A stretch of 64,000 bases of DNA from Shewanella mangrovisoli (GTDB lineage Bacteria > Pseudomonadota > Gammaproteobacteria > Enterobacterales > Shewanellaceae). Below are positions 1 to 10,216 of the stretch, piece by piece. The notes under the pieces are model-generated. The model saw only the letters and a program-made list of their open reading frames with translations. It searched no databases and had not been told where the DNA came from. The position numbers and the translations under genes are program-made. How positions within the stretch are numbered: position 1 is the first letter of the stretch; every line of letters starts with the position of its first letter. Location of the stretch: NCBI RefSeq assembly GCF_019457635.1, contig NZ_CP080412.1:1488001-1552000 (forward strand). The letters run 5' to 3'.

Positions 1-47
1 GGCTCAAGTAGTCGTAGCAATTGGACGCACCACGTAAGGAGTCACCG

Positions 48-1604
48 ATGATTGTTGAAGAGGTTGTTGAGCTATCACGGTTGCAGTTTGCGCTGACAGC
101 CATGTATCACTTCCTGTTTGTTCCCTTAACCTTGGGGTTAGCATTTTTGCTGGCTATCATGGAATCACTCTATGTGATGACGGATAAACAAATTTATAAA
201 GATATGACTAAGTTCTGGGGTAAGTTGTTTGGTATCAACTTTGCCTTGGGTGTTTCAACGGGTTTAGCGATGGAATTCCAGTTTGGTACTAACTGGTCTT
301 ATTATTCGCACTATGTGGGCGACATCTTTGGTGCACCACTGGCCATTGAAGGATTAATGGCGTTCTTCTTAGAATCGACCTTCGTGGGTATGTTCTTCTT
401 CGGTTGGGATCGTTTCTCTAAGCGTCAACATTTAGCGACAACCTGGTTGGTCGCCTTTGGTTCCAACTTCTCCGCATTGTGGATCCTGGTGGCAAACGGT
501 TGGATGCAAAACCCTGTGGGTAGCGTGTTCAATTACGAAACCATGCGTATGGAAATGACCAGCTTTGCTGATGTTATCTTCAACCCTGTTGCACAGGTGA
601 AATTTGTTCACACTGTGGCTTCTGGCTATGTGACTGGCGCAATGTTCGTATTAGCGATCAGCTCTTACTACATTCTGAAGAAACGTGACTTACCTTTTGC
701 TCGTCGTTCATTTGCGATTGCAGCCAGCTTCGGTATGGCGTCTATCCTGTCTGTTATCGTTCTGGGTGACGAATCAGGCTATAAAGTGGGTGAAGCGCAG
801 CGCGTTAAGTTAGCGGCAATTGAAGCTGAGTGGCACACAGAGCCAGCGCCTGCAGCCTTTACTGCAGTTGGTTTCCCAAATCAAGAAACCATGCACACCG
901 ATTTCGCGGTGAAGATCCCTTACGCTATGGGTATCGTGGCAACACGTTCTTTAGATGAAGAAGTGACTGGTCTACGTGACTTAGTGGCTGAACACGAAGT
1001 ACGTATCCGCAACGGTATGAAAGCTTACGAGATGCTGGTGAAACTGCGCGCTGGTGATAAGTCTCCAGAGTTACGTGAAGCGTTCGAAGCGGCGAAAGTT
1101 GACTTAGGTTACGGCTTACTACTGAAGCGTTACACCGACAATGTTGTAGACGCGACTGAAGAGCAAATCAAAGCGGCAGCGAAGGATTCTATCCCGAATG
1201 TGGCACCGATTTTCTGGAGCTTCCGCGTGATGGTTGGCTTAGGCTTTGTGATGTTGTTTGTGTTCGCGGCGGCCTTCTGGCAAAGCACACGTCATCAGAT
1301 CGAAGAGAAGAAATGGGTACTTAAAGCTGCACTCTTTAGCTTGCCATTACCTTGGATTGCGATCGAGTGTGGTTGGTTTGTGGCGGAATATGGCCGTCAA
1401 CCTTGGACCATCTCTGAGGTACTGCCGACCTTTATGTCTGCTTCGAGTTTAACGACTGGGGACCTGTGGTTCAGTATTCTTTCGATTTCACTGTTCTACA
1501 CTGTGCTGCTGGTGATCGAGATATTCTTGATGCTTAAGTTTGCCCGTCTTGGCCCTAGCAGTTTAAAGACTGGTCGTTATCACTTCGAGAAACTAGAAGC
1601 CTAA
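48..1604 (+). CDS. cydA: Cytochrome bd ubiquinol oxidase subunit I
   Basis: Haem-bearing subunit of the cytochrome bd quinol oxidase, an inner-membrane terminal oxidase with high oxygen affinity. The 518-residue product begins [20 protein letters not shown], the usual CydA start with the early haem-ligand region, and keeps the GRQPW motif near residue 465 that follows the quinol-binding loop; its length is that of long-loop CydA. The ATG at 48 is preferred over an upstream in-frame start because TAAGGAGT ends 5 nt before it. It is followed after 15 nt by cydB and then cydX, so an operon is likely. The promoter lies outside the window. Confidence 0.97.
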   Translation: MIVEEVVELSRLQFALTAMYHFLFVPLTLGLAFLLAIMESLYVMTDKQIYKDMTKFWGKLFGINFALGVSTGLAMEFQFGTNWSYYSHYVGDIFGAPLAIEGLMAFFLESTFVGMFFFGWDRFSKRQHLATTWLVAFGSNFSALWILVANGWMQNPVGSVFNYETMRMEMTSFADVIFNPVAQVKFVHTVASGYVTGAMFVLAISSYYILKKRDLPFARRSFAIAASFGMASILSVIVLGDESGYKVGEAQRVKLAAIEAEWHTEPAPAAFTAVGFPNQETMHTDFAVKIPYAMGIVATRSLDEEVTGLRDLVAEHEVRIRNGMKAYEMLVKLRAGDKSPELREAFEAAKVDLGYGLLLKRYTDNVVDATEEQIKAAAKDSIPNVAPIFWSFRVMVGLGFVMLFVFAAAFWQSTRHQIEEKKWVLKAALFSLPLPWIAIECGWFVAEYGRQPWTISEVLPTFMSASSLTTGDLWFSILSISLFYTVLLVIEIFLMLKFARLGPSSLKTGRYHFEKLEA

Positions 1605-1619
1605 GCAGAGGATTTCATT

Positions 1620-2759
1620 ATGTTTGATTATGAAATATTGAGAGTTATCTGGTGGGCTCTGATCGGCGTACTGTTCATCGGATTTGCGGTCACTGACGGT
1701 TTTGACATGGGCGTGGGTGCACTTTTACCGATTATCGGTAAAGACGATACTGAGCGCCGTATTATGGTCAACACCATTGCCCCCCATTGGGACGGTAACC
1801 AAGTATGGTTAATCACCGCTGGTGGTGCCTTATTTGCGGCATGGCCTATGGTGTATGCGGTGTCTTTCTCTGGCTTCTATGTGGCCATGATGTTAGTGCT
1901 GTTTGCCTTGTACACTCGTCCTGTAGGATTTGACTATCGCTCTAAGATTGAAAATCCAAAATGGCGTAAATCGTGGGACTGGGCCTTGTTCTGTGGTGGC
2001 TTTATTCCACCGCTGATCATCGGTGTAGCCTTCGGTAACTTACTCCAAGGTGTGCCATTTAACTTCGATGAGTTCCTGCGTGCGACTTATCACGGTGGTT
2101 TATTTGGCCTGTTGAACCCATTCGGTTTACTGGCGGGCTTAGTGAGCGTGAGCATGTTTATGATGCAAGGCGCTGCTTGGTTACAAATGAAGACCGACGG
2201 TGAGCTGCGTGTACGTGCCGCGAATGCGACTCAACTATGTGCACTGTTAGTTGCAGTATTATTTGCCGCTGCGGGTGTGTGGTTAGCCAACGGTATTGAT
2301 GGTTATGTTATCACTTCAACCCTTGACCACCATGCACTGTCAAACCCAACCCTGAAAACCGTTGCGGTTGAGTCTGGCGCTTGGTTAGCCAACTACGATA
2401 AGTATCCTATTACTATGCTGTTCCCAGTATTAGGTGTGGCATTACCACTGCTGGTTATCGTCGTGAGCCGCTTAAATCGTTCAGGTTTTGCGTTCTTATT
2501 TAGCTCGCTGACTGTGGCTATGGTGATCTTAACTTGTGGTGCAGCAATGTTCCCATTCGTTATGCCATCTTCATTAGATCCTAACGTGAGCTTAACCATG
2601 TGGGATGCGACTGCGAGTGAAATGACATTAACTGTGATGACTTGGGCGGCGATTATCTTCGTTCCAATTGTGTTAAGTTACACTGTATGGACTTACTTCA
2701 AGATGTTTGGCCGTTTAAACCGCAAACATATTGAAGATAACAAAGCCTCACTCTATTAG
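1620..2759 (+). CDS. cydB: Cytochrome bd ubiquinol oxidase subunit II
   Basis: Second integral-membrane subunit of cytochrome bd oxidase; it pairs with CydA and structurally completes the quinol oxidase without binding haem itself in most members. The 379-residue sequence opens with MFDYEILRVIWWALIGVLF and the FAVTDGFDMGVG motif typical of CydB, with eight to nine hydrophobic segments. It lies 15 nt after cydA with AGAGGA just upstream of the ATG, and 18 nt before cydX. Confidence 0.97.
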   Translation: MFDYEILRVIWWALIGVLFIGFAVTDGFDMGVGALLPIIGKDDTERRIMVNTIAPHWDGNQVWLITAGGALFAAWPMVYAVSFSGFYVAMMLVLFALYTRPVGFDYRSKIENPKWRKSWDWALFCGGFIPPLIIGVAFGNLLQGVPFNFDEFLRATYHGGLFGLLNPFGLLAGLVSVSMFMMQGAAWLQMKTDGELRVRAANATQLCALLVAVLFAAAGVWLANGIDGYVITSTLDHHALSNPTLKTVAVESGAWLANYDKYPITMLFPVLGVALPLLVIVVSRLNRSGFAFLFSSLTVAMVILTCGAAMFPFVMPSSLDPNVSLTMWDATASEMTLTVMTWAAIIFVPIVLSYTVWTYFKMFGRLNRKHIEDNKASLY

Positions 2760-2777
2760 AATTAAGGAGCATCTACT

Positions 2778-2894
2778 ATGTGGTATTTCACGTGGATATT
2801 AGGGGTTTTGTTAGCCTGTTCTTTTGGTGTGATCAACGCCCTGTGGCTTGAAAACACGGAGAATATGGACCGCTCAAGCGATGACGCTGAGTAA
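2778..2894 (+). CDS. cydX: Cytochrome bd accessory subunit CydX
   Basis: A 38-codon open frame directly after cydB with a strong AAGGAG site 8 nt before the ATG. The product starts MWYFTWILGVLLACSFGVIN and is a single membrane helix followed by an acidic tail, with the W-Y-F-x-W-x-LG pattern of CydX/YbgT. CydX is known to stabilise the haem groups of the CydAB complex. The third place in a cydABX operon and the terminator 30 nt later support it as the last gene. Confidence 0.93.
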   Translation: MWYFTWILGVLLACSFGVINALWLENTENMDRSSDDAE

Positions 2895-2922
2895 TAGCTA
2901 ACCTCCTATAGCTGAACCCTTT

Positions 2923-2947
2923 AAAACCCCGCAATCGCGGGGTTTTT
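2923..2947 (+). terminator. Rho-independent terminator of cydABX
   Basis: An AACCCCGC/GCGGGGTT stem with a 4-nt AATC loop is followed by a run of six T. It lies about 30 nt after the cydX stop codon and closes the operon. Confidence 0.9.
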
Positions 2948-3013
2948 TATTACCTGATTACTCAGTTCAAAGGATTCGCTAAGGTGGCATTGATTTGCTG
3001 ATATATCGAATGT

Positions 3014-3047
3014 AACAAGCAACAAGCAACAAGCAACAAGCAACAAG
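3014..3047. repeat. 7-bp tandem repeat, about 4.9 copies
   Basis: The unit AACAAGC is repeated head to tail almost five times with no mismatch. A 7-bp period does not keep a reading frame. It is a candidate variable-number repeat. Confidence 0.9.
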
Positions 3048-3164
3048 TTAGCTACGGGGTTCCATAAGAGGCATGGCTCAATTTGATTTAGCCGCACAGT
3101 ATCGATTAGCACACAGCTTATCAAAGTGTTAGTTCAAGCCTATTTAAAAGCTTATGTTTGATTG

Positions 3165-3182
3165 CCAAAGCCAAAGCCAAAG
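3165..3182. repeat. 6-bp tandem repeat, 3 copies
   Basis: CCAAAG occurs three times in tandem, followed by a degenerate CCAGCAG. It lies in the same non-coding stretch as the 7-bp repeat. Confidence 0.8.
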
Positions 3183-3332
3183 CCAGCAGGTGGTTTCGAG
3201 CATTAGGCCGCGCTACACCGACTTGACAGACATTACGCGAGGTTATTTATTCTGCGGTTTTGCCGAGTAGATTCAGCTGTGTGATTTATCCATGTCGGCT
3301 TAACTGAATTGATTTAACTTAAGTTGAAAAGT

Positions 3333-3360
3333 CAAAAAATACCGCCCAAGCGGGCGGTAT
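3333..3360 (-). terminator. Terminator of the chemoreceptor gene
   Basis: On the minus strand a 9-bp ATACCGCCC/GGGCGGTAT stem with a 4-nt loop is followed by a T-run. It lies 23 nt after the stop codon of the minus-strand chemoreceptor gene. Confidence 0.9.
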
Positions 3361-3382
3361 CTGAACAAAGCAATAGTTTGAG

Positions 3383-5386
3383 TTAGGCTTTAAATTGGCT
3401 GATTTGCTGTTTAAGCGCGACAGCGAGTGAGGATAGATCATTTGCCGAGTTCACTGTTTCGGCCGCTCTGTGCTCACCCTCATTAGCCAGTTCGCTTATC
3501 TGGTGCAGATTATGGGTGATCTCTTGGGCAACACTGCTTTGTTGCTCAGTCGCCGAGGCAATATTACGTGAGCTAATCGCCAATTCGCCAATTCTGCGGG
3601 TGATTTCCTCCAGCTGCTTGCCGGTTTCTTCCCCTTGATTAGCCGATGCAATACCCAGCTGGTGGCTCTGCGCCATTTGGCTGGTGGTTGTTTTCACTTG
3701 AGATTGCAGCTTATCAATGGTTTGCGAAATTTCCAGAATGGAGGATTGTGTCCGCTGCGCTAAGGTTCGCACCTCATCGGCGACCACGGCAAAGCCTCGA
3801 CCCTGTTCTCCTGCGCGGGCCGCTTCAATGGCCGCGTTGAGGGCGAGCAGGTTGGTTTGTTCGGCAATGCTGTTAATCACCTCGGTGACTTTACTGATGG
3901 CCTCACTCTCTTGGCTGACTTTTTCGACGGCCTGATGGCTGCTACTGAGTTGTTGGCTCAGTTTCAACAGATCTTGCACCACTTGGGTTTGTTGCTGTTG
4001 GCCTTCTTTGGCGGCGATATCCACTTGATGACTCTGATTCGCACCATCTTGAGCATGGTTGGCGACATCGCGGATGGAGGTGGACATTTCTTCGATCGCG
4101 GTGGCGATTTGATCCGTTTGTTGCATCAATGCCTGGGCTTCTTCGCCGTTTTGCTTGGCAACCCGCTGTGCCTTAGAGGCTTGCTGTTCAATACTTTGCA
4201 CTGAGGCTTGCAATGCACTGATTAATTGTCGTAATTCCGATGACATGGTCGACACGCTAGTGGTGATCTTATCGACTTCGTTGTTGCTATCTGAGGCGGA
4301 TGGGGGAAGCGGATGACTAAAGTCCCCTCTGCCGAGAATTTCCATATGTTGCTGAAGTGCGTGTAAAGGTTTAAGCGAACGCAGCAGCACTAAGGATAAC
4401 AGCACTGTGATGAGTACTATGCCTGTGACCGCCACTATGGCGTTGATGGTCAGTAGCAGTAGGCTCTCTTCATTTAATCTGTTTGCATTCACTTGACCAA
4501 TCAACATCCAATTCCACCCATTCACCGTTTGGGTGTAGGCAAACATAGGTTGGTTTTTACTGTTGGTGTAGCGAAACTCCGATTGGTCCTGTGTGGCTTG
4601 GCTAAGGGTTAATCCATCGAGCATGGACTCAGTGACTGGCTCGCCCGCATTAAATTTAGGATTGGCGACCAACACATTGTCGGCTTTGCGCATCAGCAGG
4701 AAGCTACCGGTTTCTTCTAGGGTGATTTTATTCACCGCGGCTTGTAACTGTGTGAGGGATTGAGTGATTTCAAAGCCGATATATAAGATCCCAATCACTT
4801 GCCCTTGGGCATCCTTAATTGGACGATAGACTGTCATATAGTCTTTGCCAAAGAGTTTGGCGTAGCCTTCGTAAACCTCACCTTTGATAAGCGTTGGATA
4901 ACCGGGATGGGTTTTACCGAGGAAAGTGCCGAGTGCGCGGCTACCATCGGCCTTTTTTAACGAGGTTGCAATCCGCACAAAGTCATCCCCATCGCGCACA
5001 AACACTGTAGCGGTCCCGCCCGTGAGGTTGGCAAAGCGGTCAACTTTACTCTTTGACGAGTTAATTTGTTCTTTTTCATGCAGTAGTGCAGGGGTGCTGA
5101 CGCCGAGCACATTCACGGTTTTATCTGGGCGACTAAATTGGCCGGGGTACATTTCCTTAAAGACATCGGCATTGCGTCTTGCTAGTTGCAGCAAGCTATC
5201 GTATTGCAGCTCTAGCATGTCAGATACGGCGTGCATCTCGGCTTTCATGGCACTGATGCCTTTATCTTCGAGCACGTTGGACGCGGATTTGTAGGAGAGG
5301 GTACTCAGTATGCAGAAAATGATCAGGGTAAGGACAAAAGCGAGGGCACCAATCTGTTTTGCAATAGGCCAATTTTTATAGTTCAT
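3383..5386 (-). CDS. Methyl-accepting chemotaxis protein with Cache domain
   Basis: Transmembrane chemoreceptor that senses a periplasmic ligand and controls CheA. In order: TM1 at about residues 12-32; a periplasmic domain at about 35-300 with features of the Cache_3-Cache_2 family ([29 protein letters not shown]); TM2 at about 305-335; HAMP; then a long helical signalling domain carrying the near-invariant hairpin tip [20 protein letters not shown] and [12 protein letters not shown]. At 667 residues it has normal length. AGGATC lies 9 nt before the ATG. A FliA-like promoter may lie at about 5409-5435 (minus), but the match is weak. The ligand cannot be read from the sequence. Confidence 0.93.
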   Translation of the reverse strand: MNYKNWPIAKQIGALAFVLTLIIFCILSTLSYKSASNVLEDKGISAMKAEMHAVSDMLELQYDSLLQLARRNADVFKEMYPGQFSRPDKTVNVLGVSTPALLHEKEQINSSKSKVDRFANLTGGTATVFVRDGDDFVRIATSLKKADGSRALGTFLGKTHPGYPTLIKGEVYEGYAKLFGKDYMTVYRPIKDAQGQVIGILYIGFEITQSLTQLQAAVNKITLEETGSFLLMRKADNVLVANPKFNAGEPVTESMLDGLTLSQATQDQSEFRYTNSKNQPMFAYTQTVNGWNWMLIGQVNANRLNEESLLLLTINAIVAVTGIVLITVLLSLVLLRSLKPLHALQQHMEILGRGDFSHPLPPSASDSNNEVDKITTSVSTMSSELRQLISALQASVQSIEQQASKAQRVAKQNGEEAQALMQQTDQIATAIEEMSTSIRDVANHAQDGANQSHQVDIAAKEGQQQQTQVVQDLLKLSQQLSSSHQAVEKVSQESEAISKVTEVINSIAEQTNLLALNAAIEAARAGEQGRGFAVVADEVRTLAQRTQSSILEISQTIDKLQSQVKTTTSQMAQSHQLGIASANQGEETGKQLEEITRRIGELAISSRNIASATEQQSSVAQEITHNLHQISELANEGEHRAAETVNSANDLSSLAVALKQQISQFKA

Positions 5387-5644
5387 TGTGCGATCCTATA
5401 GGGTAAAGGTTAACGCTAATGTAACCGAACTTTTACGTGGTGGTCTTGATATGGGTCTAAGATTTTCTATTATTTATAAATAGTTCGCTCACAGATACCA
5501 GTGTAGACCAGTCTTTACTTTAGTCGATAGAAATATACGTTTGAGTGGTAGGAAGAGTGGCGTAAGGCGAGCGTTGAGGGACTAAATGGAAGTATCCCTA
5601 GGTTTACTGCGATTAAGTCGATACCAGAAACAAGGAGTGACACT

Positions 5645-5878
5645 ATGCTTGGCGAGAATCACGCATTAATTTATGAATTTCCCGATTTTGTTGACCATAT
5701 ACAGCATCTCAAAACGACCAATACCACCTTTGCTACTATGGCGGAGCGCTACCATGAGCTGGACCATAAAATCCGCGCTCTAGAGCTAACCAAAGTGCCC
5801 ACCGATGATGAGCACTTTGTGGCGTTAAAATTAGAGCGACTTCACCTAAAAGATAAGTTGTATCAATATCTCGTTTAG
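5645..5878 (+). CDS. YdcH/DUF465 family small protein
   Basis: A 77-residue cytosolic protein that is mostly helical and charged, with the ending L-K-x-x-RLHLKDKLYQYL seen in the YdcH/DUF465 family. The molecular role of this family is not established. CAAGGAGTGACACT before the ATG gives a good ribosome site. Its stop codon overlaps, tail to tail by 4 nt, that of the minus-strand RND permease gene. Confidence 0.85.
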   Translation: MLGENHALIYEFPDFVDHIQHLKTTNTTFATMAERYHELDHKIRALELTKVPTDDEHFVALKLERLHLKDKLYQYLV

Positions 5879-8800
5879 GATGCCGTCTGGGCTGACAAGG
5901 CCGATGTTTGTGCCTTGCGCCGCGTTTTCATCAGCAACAGATACATGGTTGGCACCCAAACGAGCGACAGCAACGTTGTCAGTAAGGTGCCGCCTGCAAT
6001 GGCGATGGCAAAGGGGGGCCAGAAGCCACCACCCGCAATAATAAGCGGAATAAAGCCGCCGACCGTGGTGATAGTGGTTGAGCTGATATGACGACCGCAG
6101 CTGCTGACCGTAGTAATAATCACCTCTTTATCACCCGCACGGGCATTGTCGGTATCTTCCAGTTCGGCCAAGATCACAATTGCCGCGTTGATTGCAAGCC
6201 CCATTAGGCCGAGTAGGGCGATGATGACTGGAAAGCCAAAGGGATAACCAAACACATACACCGCAAGTAGCCCAAGCCCCGCCGACTGTAATGCGCTCAG
6301 TAAAATAATTGCTGTGAGCCTAAAGGAGTTAAAGGACAAGACGACCGTGGCCAGCAGCAGGGTGACAACCAAAATCAGATTAGAGAGCAGATTACCGACC
6401 GCCTCATTACGTTTAGCGCTTTCGCCGCCGATTTCGATTCGATAACCCGCAGGCAGTGAAATCGCTGCGACTTTATCTTTTACATCATTTAATACTTGAG
6501 CGGGCAAGACGCCGCTGACGATATAGGCTTCAATCGTATTGACGCGTTGGCCATTTCGCCGCGGGATCGCTCCTCGACTCACTTGCACCTCGTTGTGGGA
6601 CAGCGCAGATAAGGGCACTGCTGTGCCAGAGGGAGTCACTAGCTGAATTTCAGAGAGGCGGCTAGCCTGCTCACGACTGGTGTCACCCAAACGCACACGG
6701 ATCGGCAGCGATTCGGTCTGTTCGAGCACACTGCCGCCGATAACACCCGTCGTGGCCATTTGAACCTGTCTGGCGATATCCGTTAGGGTTAAGCCACTGA
6801 TCAAACTCGCATCTTCATTCACCTGCAACCACACCTTAGGAGCGCCGGCGCTCAAAGTTGCGCGGGTATGCAGCACATCTGGCGTGGCGGCTAAGATATT
6901 GCGCACTTCATCACCGAGTGAGCGTAACGTCTCAAGGTTAGGGCCAAAAATCATTAACTCGACCGGCGCATTAAAGGGCGGGCCTTGCTCGAGTTTACGC
7001 ACTAACACCTGCGCCTCGGGGAAGGCCTTATCTAAGGTTTGTTGTAACTCGGGGATAAGGGCATTGGCGCGCTCAAAGTCGCTGGCTTTCACCATGGCCT
7101 GAGCATAGTTGGTGGCTCCCTGTTGGCGCTGAGTTAAGTTGTAATAAAACGAAGGCGTATTGCCTCCCACAACCCAAACGACTTGGGTGATACCCTCGAT
7201 TTGATGCAATTGCTTATCCATCAACTGCACTTGGTTTAAGGTGTTTTCGAGGCTGACATGGGGCGCGAAATACAGCTCAATTTGGAACATATCCCGATCC
7301 GACGGCGGGAAAAACTGCTCAGTCATCTTGCCGGAAGCATAAAACCCTAGCAGGGGAATTATCCCGATAAAGGTAGCGCTCAGTAGTGGGCGATTTAGCG
7401 CAAATCTTAGGCTTGCCTGAAAGTAACCACTTACTAAAGGCACGTTGATGCCATGTTGGTACCAGACAGGATGTTTACCTTCGAGGCTAAAGCGTCCCGC
7501 AAGGCCCGCGATCAAAGTATGGGAAATCACATAGGAACCCAGCAGGGCAAACATCACCGACATCGCGATGCCACCAACAAATTCTCCCGCCGCCCCCGGC
7601 ATCAGCACGATAGGGGCGAAGGCTAAAATGGTGGTGATGGTTGACCCGGCCAAGGGTAGCCAGAGGTGATGTAAGGTCTCACTTACCGCGCTTAAGCGAC
7701 TCATCCCCTGTTGGCGGCGCTGGGCGATAGCATCGACGATCACAATGGCATTGTCCACCATGATCCCAAGGGCGACGACTAGGCCTGTGACCGACATTTG
7801 ATGAATGGGTAGGCCGATATATTTCATACAGGCCAAGGTGAAGAGGGCGGTCAGGGGGAGTGACAGGGCTACGATAATCGCGTTTCTTAAGCCTAAGGTC
7901 AGCAGTAGGACCGCCAGAATAATTACAAACCCTTGCAATAGGTTGACGATTAATCCGCCGAGGCGTTCGCTGGTGTAGCTGTTTTGCTCAAATAGCCATT
8001 GCACTTTGATATTGGCCGGCAGCTCCTGATTGAACTCATCGACCAGCTGTTTGACTTGCCCCTGCCAGATATCGACGCGGGTATTGTTGAGCATGCGTGC
8101 AGCAACAAACACGCCCTGCTCACCATCGACAAGGGCGATGCTGTCAGCGGGGGTCTTAGGTTGGCGGCTGATGTGGGCGATATCCCCTAAACGAATAATT
8201 TGCCCTTGCGCATCCACCTTGAGTGGCACTTGGCGAATACGGCTTTGGGAGTCGAGCTCACCCGAGACTTCGACGAGGGCACGAAACTGATTGTTATTGA
8301 TCTCGCCCGCGGCAATTTTACTGTCGGCGCTGCTTAAGATTTTCGCTATGGTTCCCGGCGTTAATTGCAACTGGCTCATCTTATAGCCATCGAGCTGAAC
8401 CAGGATTTCCTCCTCGGGCGCGCCATAGAGTTTAACGAAGTCGGTGCCGGATAAGAGTCTGAGCCTACTTTGTAATTCCTTGGCGTAGCGGTTGAGCATA
8501 TCCACCCGCGGTTGACTGCTATCGTTCCACACTAGGCTTAAAATGGCGGTGTAGGCGTAGCCGACTTGATCATCTAAGGTCGGTGTTTGTATACCATCGG
8601 GGAGGGTATTTCTGGCATCGGCTAATAGATCCCGCGCCCTAGACCAGACAGGGTCTGTGTCAGTGACGGTATCTTTAAGCTCCAACTGGATCACCGAAAT
8701 ACCGGGTCTTGAGGTGGATTGAATAAGCTTAATTTCCTCAAGGCGACGTAATTGATTTTCTAATACTTCGGTGACAAGCGCCTCGACCCGCTCGGCGGAG

Positions 8801-8955
8801 GCACCGGGATAAGGGGTAATGACAGACGCAAATCGGTTGGTGATATGAGGATCTTCGGTGCGCGGCAAACTGGACATAGCGCCAAATCCCGCGACCAGCA
8901 GTAGGGCGATCACTAGGCTGACTAAGCGACCATTTTCGACGAAGGCTTTAATCAT
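5875..8955 (-). CDS. RND multidrug efflux permease (HAE1 family)
   Basis: Inner-membrane proton-driven permease of a tripartite efflux pump. The 1026 residues have the internal twofold arrangement of the family: TM1, a large periplasmic loop, TM2-6 with the GIMVDNAIVIVDAI motif that contains the proton-relay aspartate, then TM7, a second loop and TM8-12. It starts 2 nt after the stop of the adaptor gene with GAGG 5 nt before the ATG, so the two are co-translated. No outer-membrane TolC-like partner is encoded beside them. The substrate is unknown. Confidence 0.93.
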   Translation of the reverse strand: MIKAFVENGRLVSLVIALLLVAGFGAMSSLPRTEDPHITNRFASVITPYPGASAERVEALVTEVLENQLRRLEEIKLIQSTSRPGISVIQLELKDTVTDTDPVWSRARDLLADARNTLPDGIQTPTLDDQVGYAYTAILSLVWNDSSQPRVDMLNRYAKELQSRLRLLSGTDFVKLYGAPEEEILVQLDGYKMSQLQLTPGTIAKILSSADSKIAAGEINNNQFRALVEVSGELDSQSRIRQVPLKVDAQGQIIRLGDIAHISRQPKTPADSIALVDGEQGVFVAARMLNNTRVDIWQGQVKQLVDEFNQELPANIKVQWLFEQNSYTSERLGGLIVNLLQGFVIILAVLLLTLGLRNAIIVALSLPLTALFTLACMKYIGLPIHQMSVTGLVVALGIMVDNAIVIVDAIAQRRQQGMSRLSAVSETLHHLWLPLAGSTITTILAFAPIVLMPGAAGEFVGGIAMSVMFALLGSYVISHTLIAGLAGRFSLEGKHPVWYQHGINVPLVSGYFQASLRFALNRPLLSATFIGIIPLLGFYASGKMTEQFFPPSDRDMFQIELYFAPHVSLENTLNQVQLMDKQLHQIEGITQVVWVVGGNTPSFYYNLTQRQQGATNYAQAMVKASDFERANALIPELQQTLDKAFPEAQVLVRKLEQGPPFNAPVELMIFGPNLETLRSLGDEVRNILAATPDVLHTRATLSAGAPKVWLQVNEDASLISGLTLTDIARQVQMATTGVIGGSVLEQTESLPIRVRLGDTSREQASRLSEIQLVTPSGTAVPLSALSHNEVQVSRGAIPRRNGQRVNTIEAYIVSGVLPAQVLNDVKDKVAAISLPAGYRIEIGGESAKRNEAVGNLLSNLILVVTLLLATVVLSFNSFRLTAIILLSALQSAGLGLLAVYVFGYPFGFPVIIALLGLMGLAINAAIVILAELEDTDNARAGDKEVIITTVSSCGRHISSTTITTVGGFIPLIIAGGGFWPPFAIAIAGGTLLTTLLSLVWVPTMYLLLMKTRRKAQTSALSAQTAS

Positions 8956-8957
8956 AA

Positions 8958-10079
8958 TTACCTCGTCGACGCGATGGAAGAAACGGCTTGGCCTACCACT
9001 AACTTATGCAAACCTTGAGTCACATACTGTTCGTCGGCCTTAATCGCGCCTTGAATGTAGGCCATATCTTGAGTGGTGTAGAGGATATCGACATCACGAC
9101 GCTCTATCTGAGTTGAAGCGCTATCGGTTGTTGAATGTGAAGGCGGCGTGGTTACATAGATATTCCAGCGACCACGGATCCCATCGATAAGTGCCGATAC
9201 TGGCACCCAATAACCCGCTTGTTCGACGGTTTGTTGTTGATGCAAATAGGCGATTTCACCGTTGATCACATTGGCATGCGCAGGCAGGCTGATCCGCAGC
9301 TGCAGGGTGCGGCTGATGGGGTTTACTTCGGCACTGATCCCAGCAATCTTGGCGGTAAATTGCTGATTATGGACGCTTACAGTCACATTCTGCCCGTTGA
9401 CGAATTGCTGGGCGACTGCGACTGGGACACCGATATAGGCCTCGGTATTCACACTGCCGACTAAGGTAAACACTGGGCTGCCTGCGGCGACCACTTCCCC
9501 TAGATTGTGTTGCCGCTGGCTGATAATGCCATCGAAGGGCGCGAGTAGCTGTGATTTATCGCGTTTAAGTTGGTTTGCCTGCTGCGAGGCTAATAACCTT
9601 TTTTTGGCGGCTTCGAGACTCGCCAGCTGTGTGCGGTTCTCGTCGAGTAACTGCTCAGATACATAACCCGATTTTTTAAGTTCAAGATTTCGGTTGAGGG
9701 TGCTGGTGGCAAGGTCAACATCGGCTTGGGTTTGCGCCAGACTGGCTTGGATCTCCTGATGTTCGGCATCGAGCAAGCGGGTATCTAGCTTGGCCAGTAC
9801 TTGCCCTTGTGTCACCTTAGCGCCGCTATCGACAGTTAACTCACTGAGCTTACCCGATAATTCGAAGCCGACACCTGTGGTATTGCCCGCGCGGATCGTG
9901 CCAGTGAATACTTGCTCACTCTGATAGCTAGTCGACAAGCGCAGTGGCGCCGTCGTTACGGTTTGCAATTGCGTGGCATTGCTATGTTCTGTCACTTCCT
10001 TTTGACAGGCCGTTAAGGTGGTGACGGCAATCACGCAAACGTAAAATGAACGCCAAGAACGTCGGGCTGCTCGATCCAT
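8958..10079 (-). CDS. RND efflux periplasmic adaptor lipoprotein
   Basis: Membrane-fusion protein linking the RND permease to an outer-membrane channel. Its N-terminus has a lipoprotein signal with lipobox LTAC (Cys about residue 25). Then come a beta-barrel/lipoyl half (VDSGAKVTQGQVLAKLD), an alpha-helical hairpin (about 110-175) and the second lipoyl half (LLAPFDGIISQRQHNLGEVV). GGAAGG lies 6 nt before the ATG. The gene is first in a two-gene operon and is divergent from a TetR-type regulator, which probably controls it. Confidence 0.92.
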   Translation of the reverse strand: MDRAARRSWRSFYVCVIAVTTLTACQKEVTEHSNATQLQTVTTAPLRLSTSYQSEQVFTGTIRAGNTTGVGFELSGKLSELTVDSGAKVTQGQVLAKLDTRLLDAEHQEIQASLAQTQADVDLATSTLNRNLELKKSGYVSEQLLDENRTQLASLEAAKKRLLASQQANQLKRDKSQLLAPFDGIISQRQHNLGEVVAAGSPVFTLVGSVNTEAYIGVPVAVAQQFVNGQNVTVSVHNQQFTAKIAGISAEVNPISRTLQLRISLPAHANVINGEIAYLHQQQTVEQAGYWVPVSALIDGIRGRWNIYVTTPPSHSTTDSASTQIERRDVDILYTTQDMAYIQGAIKADEQYVTQGLHKLVVGQAVSSIASTR

Positions 10080-10129
10080 TTGAATCCTTCCGTTGTAAGC
10101 TTTAGGTTAAGTTTATGTAACTAAACTTG

Positions 10130-10165
10130 CTAGTCTAGTTGTGCGGAACTGGACTGTCTAGTCTA
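10130..10165. promoter_or_regulatory. Candidate operator: repeated CTAGTCTA
   Basis: In the 137-bp divergent region between the efflux operon and the TetR-type gene, CTAGTCTA occurs at 10130-10137 and again at 10158-10165, 28 bp apart centre to centre (nearly three helical turns). The position suits a local repressor site. This is inference from position and repetition. Confidence 0.4.
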
Positions 10166-10216
10166 TTTTATGCTTAACTAATACGAATTAATTATGTTGC
10201 TACCTTGAGTGAAGAT

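Larger units (their letters stand above)
2950..3332. other. Intergenic stretch without a recognisable gene
   Basis: About 380 bp between the cydABX terminator and the chemoreceptor terminator. I see no convincing coding frame with a ribosome site. It contains two short tandem repeats (3014-3047 and 3165-3182), annotated separately. It separates two convergent transcription units. Confidence 0.6.

Noticed and set aside
3014-3047. Possible CRISPR-like array
   Set aside because: The 7-bp units are directly adjacent with no spacers and there are no cas genes in the window.
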